From NCBI GenBank assembly GCA_011050085.1, contig DRGL01000059.1, positions 34,474-98,473 on the forward strand: a stretch of DNA of 64,000 nucleotides, given 5' to 3'. Positions within the stretch are counted from its first letter, which is position 1; each line of letters opens with the position of its first letter. Below are positions 28,954 through 36,215 of the stretch, one piece after another. The position numbers were made by a program, and so were the translations under genes. This DNA comes from Pricia antarctica. GTDB lineage: Bacteria > Bacteroidota > Bacteroidia > Flavobacteriales > Flavobacteriaceae. The notes under the pieces were generated by a model. That model made no database searches. It was not told the origin of the DNA and was given only the letters and a program-made list of their open reading frames with translations.

Positions 28954-29920
28954 CCTGTTTTTTATAAGTTTTCCGTAGGGAATTCAACGTGGCATTTAAC
29001 TCGAAGCCCAGCAGCAATATATTGGAATTTATCCATATATAAACCATCAAAATCAATAATCCCCCCAAGGCACCATACAATTCGTTGTACCGCGCGAATT
29101 TTTCCACGTAGACACCGAAAAGATAAGACGTAAGCATAAAAAGTAAGGTAGTCATTAAAGCTCCAACTGAGAAGAATCGGGCCTGCCTACCCTCTGCAGT
29201 ACCAAAATAATACAGGATGGCGGTGGTGAAATACGATAGAATTATAAAAAAGAGGATTTTCCCGACCTGAGCCCCAATGATATCACTCTCCGAAAGGGTA
29301 TAACCCTTGGTTTTAGAGGCCCAAACGCTGAGATAGTCCAGAATATAAAACTCAAAATATACAAAAACGACAGCCCCGACAATCAATAGTATGGATAAAA
29401 CAATACCGACCATTAGTGCGTAGAGGTATTGCCTAAAAAAGTTACGGGTCAGGTCAACATGATACGAGTTTTCAAAGCCCCCAAAAATAGCGCTAACGCC
29501 ATTGGCCATTAGAAAAATGGATATTAAAAATGCTGAAGACAACAGTCCACCCTGTTTCTGACCCTTTATCTGTTGGTAAATTTCATGAAAATAATCACTC
29601 GTTGCGGAGGGTAAAAAAGATTCTAGGAACAGTAGAAACTGAAAGTCAAAATCTTCCGTCCCCACACTTACATAGGGTATCACAAAGGGAACTAAATTCA
29701 AAAGAAAAATAAGTAATGGAAATAGGGCTAAAAATAAACTGAAGGCAATTGAACTTGCCCGAGTCGAAAGGGTACCCTTTAAAATTCCGAAAACATAGAT
29801 TTCTATAAGGTCGTAGAGCGAAAGTCCTTCAAAGGCAGATAATTTCACTCCTTTGAGATAACGTGCCAGATTTTTAACAAGTGGAATTCTATCTAGCTTA
29901 TCCTCTACTTCTTGCGACAT
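28940..29920 (-). CDS. YihY/BrkB-family inner-membrane protein
   Basis: A 326-residue polytopic membrane protein with six predicted spans. The YihY pattern is clear: STRASSIAFSLFLALFPLLI near residue 60, the middle GVSAIFGGFENSYHV, and GGLLILMVYIWINSNILLLGFELNA near the end. Older labels as ribonuclease BN or virulence factor BrkB are not supported by its membrane architecture; the true function is unknown. It starts directly at the nadC stop (no gap) and overlaps the following gene. Confidence 0.92.
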   Translation of the reverse strand: MSQEVEDKLDRIPLVKNLARYLKGVKLSAFEGLSLYDLIEIYVFGILKGTLSTRASSIAFSLFLALFPLLIFLLNLVPFVIPYVSVGTEDFDFQFLLFLESFLPSATSDYFHEIYQQIKGQKQGGLLSSAFLISIFLMANGVSAIFGGFENSYHVDLTRNFFRQYLYALMVGIVLSILLIVGAVVFVYFEFYILDYLSVWASKTKGYTLSESDIIGAQVGKILFFIILSYFTTAILYYFGTAEGRQARFFSVGALMTTLLFMLTSYLFGVYVEKFARYNELYGALGGLLILMVYIWINSNILLLGFELNATLNSLRKTYKKQDDIE

Positions 29921-30778
29921 TTATACCGCTTTAAGACTTAAGTCCATGTTGTAAACGGAGTGGGTCAACGCCCCCGAAGAAATATAATCAACGCCACATT
30001 CTGCATATTTTCTAATGGTCGTTTCGTCAATTCCGCCTGAAGATTCGGTGAGGCAAGTTGTACCTATGAGTGCAACTGCCTTTCGGGTATCCTCATAATT
30101 AAAATTATCTATTAGAATTCGGTAAATGCCCTTAGATTCTAGAATTTCCTTGATTTCGTCTAGATTTCGGGCTTCTACAATTATATCCAGATCGCGACCG
30201 GTATCTTTCAGATATTGTTGGGTTTTTTTGATGGCTTTCGTGATGCCACCTGCAAAATCAATATGATTATCCTTGAGCATAATCATATCATATAGTGCGA
30301 ATCGATGGTTTTCGCCTCCCCCTATCTTTACCGCCCATTTCTCTATGGCCCTTATGCCTGGCGTTGTCTTTCGTGTGTCAAGAATTTGGGTGCCGGTACC
30401 TTCAATCAAATTAACGAACATATTTGTTTTTGTGGCAATGGCGCTCATACGTTGCATGGCGTTCAAAACGATACGTTCAGCTTTCAAAATGCTCTGCGAG
30501 CGGCCTGATACATAAAAAACAATATCACCATTTTTGACAGGAGTTCCGTCCGTTATGCCTATTTCAAGTTCTAAATTTCCGTCAACGCGGGCGAAAACCT
30601 GCATAGCAAAATCGATACCTGCAATAATACCGTCTTCCTTCACCAAAAGTTTTGCCCTGCCCATGGCCCTTTTGGGTATGCAAGCCAAAGAACTGTGGTC
30701 GCCATCCCCAATGTCTTCTCGAATGGCATTTTCAATGATACTGTCAATTTCTTTCTGGAATTGTGCTTCGGAAATCAT
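29921..30778 (-). CDS. nadC: Nicotinate-nucleotide diphosphorylase (carboxylating)
   Basis: Converts quinolinate and PRPP to nicotinate mononucleotide in de novo NAD synthesis. The 285-residue protein shows REDIGDGDHSS, LNAMQRMSAIAT, the PRPP/quinolinate site DTRKTTPGIRAIEKWAVKIG, GGGENHR, MLKDNHID, and the C-terminal SSGGIDETTIRKYAECGVDY split by a turn. First gene of the four-gene unit ending in priA. No nadA or nadB lies in the window. Confidence 0.97.
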   Translation of the reverse strand: MISEAQFQKEIDSIIENAIREDIGDGDHSSLACIPKRAMGRAKLLVKEDGIIAGIDFAMQVFARVDGNLELEIGITDGTPVKNGDIVFYVSGRSQSILKAERIVLNAMQRMSAIATKTNMFVNLIEGTGTQILDTRKTTPGIRAIEKWAVKIGGGENHRFALYDMIMLKDNHIDFAGGITKAIKKTQQYLKDTGRDLDIIVEARNLDEIKEILESKGIYRILIDNFNYEDTRKAVALIGTTCLTESSGGIDETTIRKYAECGVDYISSGALTHSVYNMDLSLKAV

Positions 30779-30872
30779 AGCTGAACGGATAGGTTTACGC
30801 TAAATTAGTAAATTGTAATTTGGTTGTGGAATTACTGTATTTTTTGTCAAAACTTTAAGCATAAAACAAGTT

Positions 30873-31346
30873 ATGAACATCAGAATACTCGCCGTTGGAA
30901 AAACTGATAGTAAGCCTTTAGTAAAACTAATTTCTGATTATGAAAACCGATTAAGACATTATGTTCGTTTTGAAATTGTAACCCTACCCGATATTAAGAA
31001 CGTAAAAAATCTCTCGGAAGTACAGCAAAAGGATAAAGAGGGAGAGGCAATTTTAAAAAATCTGGAGACTAGTGACATTTTGATACTTCTGGACGAAAAA
31101 GGAAAATTATTGTCTTCGGTCGATTTTTCGAACTTCCTTCAAAAGAAAATGAATTCAGGCATCAAGCGGCTGGTGTTTGCTATTGGTGGCCCTTATGGAT
31201 TCAGTGAAACTGTATATGAGAGTGCCCAAGGTAAAATTAGCCTCTCGAAAATGACCTTTTCACATCAGATGGTAAGGCTTTTCATCGTAGAGCAGCTATA
31301 TAGAGCGTTTACGATATTGAGGAATGAGCCCTATCATCATGGCTGA
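30873..31346 (+). CDS. rlmH: 23S rRNA pseudouridine(1915) N3-methyltransferase
   Basis: A 157-residue SPOUT methyltransferase acting on helix 69 of 23S rRNA in the assembled 70S ribosome. Diagnostic motifs are the SAM knot FAIGGPYGFSETVYE, LSKMTFSHQMVRLFIVEQLY and the invariant C-terminus NEPYHHG. The length is exactly that of the family. Single gene, divergent from nadC and convergent with serA. Confidence 0.98.
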   Translation: MNIRILAVGKTDSKPLVKLISDYENRLRHYVRFEIVTLPDIKNVKNLSEVQQKDKEGEAILKNLETSDILILLDEKGKLLSSVDFSNFLQKKMNSGIKRLVFAIGGPYGFSETVYESAQGKISLSKMTFSHQMVRLFIVEQLYRAFTILRNEPYHHG

Positions 31347-31434
31347 ATTGCGTTAACCCAAGACTTTTCCGCTGGAACTTTTCGGATTTATATAATAGGG
31401 CACCTAGGCTTTAAAACGATTAAGACGTTTATAA

Positions 31435-33327
31435 CTAGTATAATACCCGGAACTTAATGGTATTCTCTACCTTCCGCAATGCCTTGATTACATCTTTATT
31501 GTATTCTTTATCCAAGTCCGTAATGACATAACCCACTTCACTGTCCGTAGAAAGATATTGACCTGAAATATTTAAATCGTAATCGGCCAAAACGGCGTTG
31601 ATTTTCGCCATGATTCCAGGCATATTTTTATGAATATGTAGAAAACGGTGTGACTTATTTTGTTTGGGTAGACGTATATTGGGAAAGTTTACGGCATCGA
31701 CCGTATTACCGGTGTTGATATAGTTCATTATCTTATTGGGTACAAATTCCGCGATATCGCGTTGCGCCTCTTCTGTACTTCCTCCAATATGTGGGGTCAA
31801 TATTACGTTGTCAAGACCTTGCAATTCTGTTTTGAATTCACCGTTACTTGCTGGTTCATCGGGATAAACGTCTATGGCTGCACCTCCCAACTTGCCATCT
31901 TTCAAAGCTTTGGCCAAAGCTTGAATATCGACAACGAAGCCCCTAGAAAGATTCACCAATAATGCTCCATCGCGCATTTGATTGATTTCGCGTTCGCCGA
32001 TGAAATTTTTATTGGCCGGGTTATCGTCTATATGTAAAGTGACAACATCTGAAACGTTCAATAAATCTTCAAGAGTACCACATTTCTTGGCATTTCCTAA
32101 GGCAAGGCTATCCTCTACATCATAGTAATATACGCGCATTCCCATGGCTTCTGCCAAGATGGATAGTTGTTTTCCAATATTTCCGTAACCAACAATACCT
32201 AAATTCTTACCCCTAACCTCACGCGATCCGGCTGCTGTCTTTTGCCATGATCCGGCATGAATTTCTGTACTTCTGGGAAATATGCTACGTGTTAACATGA
32301 TTATTTCACCAATAGCAAGTTCGACCACAGATCGGGTATTGCTATACGGAGCGTTAAAAACGACTATCCCTTTTTTCTTGGCATACTCCAAATCGATTTG
32401 AGTAGTACCAATACAGAAAGCACCTACCACTAATAATTTATTTGCGGCGTCGAGTACCTTTTGAGTGACCTGTGTCTTTGAGCGGATGCCCAATACATGT
32501 ACACCCTTGATTTTTTTAATCAGTTCTTCTTCAGGAATACTGTTCGTTAGCAATTCCACCGAAAACCCTTCGTCTGACAAATTCTCAAACGCATTGGTAT
32601 GTACGTTTTCCAATAACAATATCTTGATACGGTTTTTGGGATAGGAAATATTTCTAGGAAGATCGTTCACAAATAAAAATTCGTCCATATTGGGAGTTAT
32701 ATAATCTGCTTTGTTAGCTGCTTTTTCGCGATGTACATTTTCGGTGTAGGCAAAGAATTTATGGGCAATACCGGCTTCTCGCATTACATAATCGCTATAG
32801 CCGTCACCAATTACTTGAACCTCGCCTTCAAGGTTTAATCTTCGAAGGCATTCGATTTTTCCATTGTGTGACGCGAGCACGTTTTCGGCATCGAATCCGA
32901 TAATCTTTCCTTCGTCATCAAATTCAAAATTATTGGCGTATACCCGATCAGACGGAATGTTGTATTCCTTTACGATAGGATCGATAAATTCCTTGAATCC
33001 ACAGGATATAACGTAAATATCATCTGAATTTTTTTCGAAGAACTCTTTGTTGGACTCGATGGACTTCGAAATTTTATTTCTAAGTTCTGCCACTAAGGGT
33101 CCGAGGTCTTCTTTATGAGCCTTCAACAGTTTTATACGACGCTCTAAAGATTCCGTAAAAGAAATGTCACCATCAATGCCAAGATTGGTAATCGCCTGTA
33201 TTTTTTTGATAATTTCATCGCGATCAGGATTTCCGGCCAATGTCATTTCCGCCAAAACATCCAAAGCTTCCACCCTAGTTAAGGTGCTATCGAAATCGAA
33301 TACATACTTTCTACTTGTGTTTACCAT
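31435..33327 (-). CDS. Fused phosphoserine phosphatase - D-3-phosphoglycerate dehydrogenase
   Basis: A 630-residue bifunctional protein covering the first and last steps of serine synthesis. Residues 1-220 form a HAD phosphatase: DFDST with Asp11/Asp13, Ser108 in VISCG, and GDGYSD with Asp175. Residues about 232-548 form the SerA dehydrogenase: VGYGNIGKQ (NAD site, 380-387), Arg462 in NLSRG, Glu491 in DEPAS, His513 in TPHIGG. An ACT domain (about 560-630) may bind serine for feedback. All expected catalytic residues are present, so both halves look active. Similar fusions occur in other Bacteroidota. A -7 box lies upstream. Confidence 0.95.
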   Translation of the reverse strand: MVNTSRKYVFDFDSTLTRVEALDVLAEMTLAGNPDRDEIIKKIQAITNLGIDGDISFTESLERRIKLLKAHKEDLGPLVAELRNKISKSIESNKEFFEKNSDDIYVISCGFKEFIDPIVKEYNIPSDRVYANNFEFDDEGKIIGFDAENVLASHNGKIECLRRLNLEGEVQVIGDGYSDYVMREAGIAHKFFAYTENVHREKAANKADYITPNMDEFLFVNDLPRNISYPKNRIKILLLENVHTNAFENLSDEGFSVELLTNSIPEEELIKKIKGVHVLGIRSKTQVTQKVLDAANKLLVVGAFCIGTTQIDLEYAKKKGIVVFNAPYSNTRSVVELAIGEIIMLTRSIFPRSTEIHAGSWQKTAAGSREVRGKNLGIVGYGNIGKQLSILAEAMGMRVYYYDVEDSLALGNAKKCGTLEDLLNVSDVVTLHIDDNPANKNFIGEREINQMRDGALLVNLSRGFVVDIQALAKALKDGKLGGAAIDVYPDEPASNGEFKTELQGLDNVILTPHIGGSTEEAQRDIAEFVPNKIMNYINTGNTVDAVNFPNIRLPKQNKSHRFLHIHKNMPGIMAKINAVLADYDLNISGQYLSTDSEVGYVITDLDKEYNKDVIKALRKVENTIKFRVLY

Positions 33328-33389
33328 ATCTATTGAAAACGTTTCACAATCAACGGACGGAAGTGAAAATTATTATGAAAATGAAGGGA

Positions 33390-33397
33390 CAAAAGTA
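33390..33397 (-). promoter_or_regulatory. -7 box upstream of serB-serA fusion
   Basis: TACTTTTG on the minus strand is an exact TAnnTTTG match, 62 bases before the ATG. No -33 TTG at the usual spacing. Confidence 0.5.
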
Positions 33398-33527
33398 AAG
33401 ATAAATCTTGTTTGTTTAAGAGGATATGGGCGAAATGTTATCCTTATCACTAATCCGTTTTAATTTGATATGGATTTATGTTTCTGGCTCAAATAGTAAT
33501 AATTTGATAAACGAAATTAGGATGATT

Positions 33528-34223
33528 TCATCCTCCGTAGATTATGCCCGTTATTATCGCCAGTCCGAAACTCAAGAGGGTACCAATCAATATATATTCC
33601 GTGAGCTTGCGGTTATTGCTTTCCTTAAGATCATTGAAACGAAAAACAGATTTGGCCCCGATCAATAATCCAATAGCTTCCCAACGGCCTAGAATAATAA
33701 ATAGGAATACAAAGAGTCGCTCAATAATACCAATATATTTACCTGCGTTTGGGAGGGATTTATGGTCGATCTCAATTTTATCGCCCATAGCCTCCAGTAA
33801 CTTACCCATGATAATCGATGCAGGAAAGGTGACAAATACGATGGCGGTGACCAAAGGCCAGTCAAGCTCCCGGAAAAATAATGTGATTTGTTCTAGCCAT
33901 TTGCCTTGGTAGGCTACTAAAAAAAGGACGGCCAAATGAAGGAACTGATCAATAAAAAAAATGATGCTCTTTAGCTTGAACCTCTGTGTAACGTACAACT
34001 TGCCCAAATCTATCACATAATGCGAAATAGCTATAATGAGGGCTAATTTCCAATACTTTATGTCCCATAACAATATCATGGTCAGCACAAAATGCAACAG
34101 AATATGTAGGTACAGATACTTTGATTTTATCTTGTTGGCTTCCTTATGTACCACCCATCGGGTCGGTTGCAACAAGAAATCTCCAATTAAATGGGCCAGT
34201 AACAATTTTGTGAAAATCATCAT
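33528..34223 (-). CDS. DUF3307-family membrane protein
   Basis: A 231-residue protein with about six hydrophobic segments and the DUF3307 signature LLAHLIGDFLLQPTRWV near the N-terminus, plus ISHYVIDLGK and FFIDQFLHLAVLF with conserved His and Asp residues in membrane segments. The function is unknown. It overlaps the SatD-family gene by 4 bases (ATGA type), so the two are translated together. DUF3307 and SatD domains neighbour each other in other bacteria, which points to a functional pair: a membrane component and a soluble regulator. Confidence 0.88.
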   Translation of the reverse strand: MMIFTKLLLAHLIGDFLLQPTRWVVHKEANKIKSKYLYLHILLHFVLTMILLWDIKYWKLALIIAISHYVIDLGKLYVTQRFKLKSIIFFIDQFLHLAVLFLVAYQGKWLEQITLFFRELDWPLVTAIVFVTFPASIIMGKLLEAMGDKIEIDHKSLPNAGKYIGIIERLFVFLFIILGRWEAIGLLIGAKSVFRFNDLKESNNRKLTEYILIGTLLSFGLAIITGIIYGG

Positions 34224-34831
34224 TGATGAATATTTTTTAAGATTTTATCATAATATTCAAGTAATTCGAAAACAAGATCTAAACGTGCTCTTTTTTGACG
34301 TTGGCTTACCGCTGATTGTTGAATACCCAATTGTTTCGCCAAATCGGATTGCGACGCTTTTGGATGTTCAAAGGCCATTACCACGATTTCTGCGGAAACG
34401 GTACTCCAATCATTCATGAAGTCAAGAGCTAATTTAAGCATTAGATTTAGGGTATCGTCGTAGAATTCATTTCCCGTAGCTATGGTAAGGTTTAGTTTAT
34501 CTTCTTTTAGCGATTCAAAAGTTCTTCCTGAACGACGGTAAGCAGGCCCATTTGATTCACTGACCCCGGCACCCTTAAAAGTTTCAGTACCCAAGCCTAT
34601 TCCCATGCGTACGTCTAGGCCTTTTATGGTTTTCAAAAGCGCCTTGATATGTATGGCCGCACTTAGTACTTCTTTTTGTGGAATCTTTAATTGAAACTCG
34701 TCGCCGCGGTATATATCCCAATCTTTGGGAGATTCACCATATTTGGATAAATAGTTCTTTAAAATATCGATCCACTCGGAAACGGCATAATTCTCGGAAT
34801 TTATAATGTCACCTGTTATTATTGCTATCAT
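34220..34831 (-). CDS. SatD-family protein: cyclase-fold-like N-terminus plus HTH
   Basis: A 203-residue soluble protein matching the SatD family. Residues 1-125 follow the motif order of class III nucleotide cyclases: IITGDIINSE (Asp8), YRGDEFQLKI (Asp44), VRMGIGLGTE (74-83), then NGPAYRRSGRTFESL (94-108) where cyclases have G-x-x-VN-x-AAR. The two metal Asp positions and the last Arg align, but the Asn position is Arg, so catalysis is doubtful. Residues 145-203 contain a helix-turn-helix (SQSDLAKQLGIQQSAVSQRQ). It is probably a ligand-sensing regulator; the cyclase relation is my reading, not an established annotation here. Four operator-like repeats lie directly upstream. Confidence 0.75.
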   Translation of the reverse strand: MIAIITGDIINSENYAVSEWIDILKNYLSKYGESPKDWDIYRGDEFQLKIPQKEVLSAAIHIKALLKTIKGLDVRMGIGLGTETFKGAGVSESNGPAYRRSGRTFESLKEDKLNLTIATGNEFYDDTLNLMLKLALDFMNDWSTVSAEIVVMAFEHPKASQSDLAKQLGIQQSAVSQRQKRARLDLVFELLEYYDKILKNIHQ

Positions 34832-34837
34832 ATAATT

Positions 34838-34941
34838 TATAAGCTAAAACGCTAATTTATAAAGATATTATTGAATTAGCTAATATTTTAATATATAAGT
34901 TAAAATGCTTATAATTATGAATATAAGCATAATCGCTTATA
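34838..34941. repeat. Four dyad repeats with an exact 28-bp period upstream of the SatD gene
   Basis: Each 20-bp unit is a 7-6-7 dyad: 34838-34857 (TATAAGC/GCTAATT), 34866-34885 (TATTATT/GCTAATA), 34894-34913 (TATAAGT/GCTTATA) and 34922-34941 (TATAAGC/GCTTATA, perfect). The centres are 28 bp apart throughout. The first ends 7 bases from the SatD start codon, so the array overlaps the expected promoter. It looks like a set of operators, probably for the SatD HTH protein itself. Confidence 0.7.
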
Positions 34942-35009
34942 AATCCCTATTTCCATAAAAATTTAAAGGTATTACCTTGGAAGATATAAACTCTATTAGG
35001 AACCCAAAT

Positions 35010-35462
35010 TCAAAACCACCTACGGACCAGAAGACAGTATTGCTTATAGTCTTTTCCAAAAATTTGGGTGAGTGCTTTTTCTTCGGAAAGAATCTGAAAT
35101 CGGTTCATATAGGTTACAAATCCTGCCGCTAAAAGAATATTAAAGGCATTAGCCAACCATACGCCCCAGGCTAGCAAGACTAGTAAAAGGGCAAGATACA
35201 TAGGATTTCGGGTATAAGCATAAATTCCGTTTTCGACTAAGTTTTTGGCTTTGGCAGGATGGTTTGGGTCAATAGTGGTCTTACCGACGTAAAATTGAAT
35301 AAGTGCAATTGTTCCGATACTGATGGCAAGTACACATAGACCGATGGTAAGATACCTACGTCCAAAAAAATCGAAATGTCCGAAAGGCAAATAGGAAGCG
35401 AGCAAATACATCAGTGCTCCGAACGCTAAAAAAATTAGGATAGGGGGAAATTTAAACTTCAT
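35010..35462 (-). CDS. Isoprenylcysteine carboxyl methyltransferase-like membrane protein
   Basis: A 150-residue protein with four hydrophobic segments and the ICMT/PEMT-like C-terminal signature: NLVENGIYAYTRNPMYLALLLV split by a short turn, then EEKALTQIFGKDYKQYC with the conserved Glu. Bacterial members methylate unknown small lipophilic or isoprenoid substrates using SAM. The gene ends 69 bases beyond the last operator repeat of the SatD gene on the same strand, so read-through into SatD is possible. Divergent from rdgB with 26 bases between starts. Confidence 0.85.
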   Translation of the reverse strand: MKFKFPPILIFLAFGALMYLLASYLPFGHFDFFGRRYLTIGLCVLAISIGTIALIQFYVGKTTIDPNHPAKAKNLVENGIYAYTRNPMYLALLLVLLAWGVWLANAFNILLAAGFVTYMNRFQILSEEKALTQIFGKDYKQYCLLVRRWF

Positions 35463-35475
35463 CTTTCAAAATTAG

Positions 35476-35483
35476 TATTTTTG
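35476..35483 (+). promoter_or_regulatory. -7 box immediately before rdgB
   Basis: TATTTTTG is an exact -7 match ending only 5 bases before the rdgB ATG. If used, transcription would start at or next to the start codon. Confidence 0.5.
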
Positions 35484-35488
35484 ATCGT

Positions 35489-36073
35489 ATGAAACTTGTC
35501 TTCGCCACACACAATGAGAACAAATTCGCTGAGGTCAAAGTATTGATGCCGTCGCATATCCAATTGGTATCGCTAACCGATATTGGCTGTACGGAAGACA
35601 TTCCAGAAACGGGAAGTACTTTGAAAGCCAACGCCCAAATAAAGGCGGATTATGTGACCGAAAAATTCAACCTATCCTGTTTTGCCGACGACACGGGACT
35701 GCTAGTAAATGCATTGAACGATGCGCCAGGAGTCTATTCCGCAAGATATGCCGGTGAACAGAAGAGCGCGGAAGACAACATGAATAAGTTATTGATGGCT
35801 TTAAAAGGACAGTCTGACCGAAAGGCAAGGTTCTCAACAGTAATTGCGCTGAACTTGAATGATGAGCGATATAGTTTCGAAGGTACCGTTGAAGGTGAGA
35901 TTGTACACCAAAAAAAAGGTGCCGGCGGATTTGGATACGACCCAATTTTCAGACCCGATGGATATGATAAAACCTTTGCCGAACTTCCATTGGAGACCAA
36001 AAATAAAATTGGCCATCGTGGAAAAGCAATTCTCCTACTTATACGTTTTTTAGAAAATAGCAAGTCTCGATAA
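35489..36073 (+). CDS. rdgB: Non-canonical purine NTP pyrophosphatase (RdgB/HAM1)
   Basis: A 194-residue house-cleaning enzyme that hydrolyses ITP, dITP and XTP to monophosphates. Signature motifs: FATHNENKFAEVK at the N-terminus (usually S/T-x-N-x-x-K), CFADDTGLLV with the catalytic Asp pair, APGVYSARYAG, GAGGFGYDPIF and a C-terminal GHRGKA. The length is normal. The start codon is preceded by a -7 box with almost no leader. Confidence 0.97.
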   Translation: MKLVFATHNENKFAEVKVLMPSHIQLVSLTDIGCTEDIPETGSTLKANAQIKADYVTEKFNLSCFADDTGLLVNALNDAPGVYSARYAGEQKSAEDNMNKLLMALKGQSDRKARFSTVIALNLNDERYSFEGTVEGEIVHQKKGAGGFGYDPIFRPDGYDKTFAELPLETKNKIGHRGKAILLLIRFLENSKSR

Positions 36074-36080
36074 TTAACCG

Positions 36081-36088
36081 TATCTTTG
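36081..36088 (+). promoter_or_regulatory. -7 box of DEAD-box helicase gene
   Basis: TATCTTTG, exact TAnnTTTG match, directly after rdgB. Use of this site gives a leader of about 120 bases before the helicase ATG. Confidence 0.55.
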
Positions 36089-36138
36089 CCGACTTTAATA
36101 CTCAAAACGAGTAAAATAACGCCGCCGGTATGGCAGGT

Positions 36139-36205
36139 GTTGTAAAGGGCCGTCCACTAGGTGTATGTTAATCGCTCTCTACAACGCACATATTTGCGAT
36201 TAACA
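36139..36205 (+). promoter_or_regulatory. Structured leader of DEAD-box helicase mRNA with two competing pairings
   Basis: A perfect 10-bp inverted repeat TGTTAATCGC/GCGATTAACA (36166-36175 and 36196-36205) ends 10 bases before the ATG. Its loop contains TACAAC (36180-36185), complementary to GTTGTA at 36139-36144, so an alternative or pseudoknotted fold is possible. The position suggests control of translation initiation, perhaps by temperature. Confidence 0.5.
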
Positions 36206-36215
36206 CTTACATAGT

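Noticed and set aside
28940..29920. Ribonuclease BN
   Set aside because: The protein is a polytopic YihY-type membrane protein without nuclease motifs; the old name is a known mislabel.
34838..34941. CRISPR-like repeat array
   Set aside because: Units are short, imperfect and dyad-symmetric, with 8-base constant-length gaps; this fits operators, not repeats with spacers.
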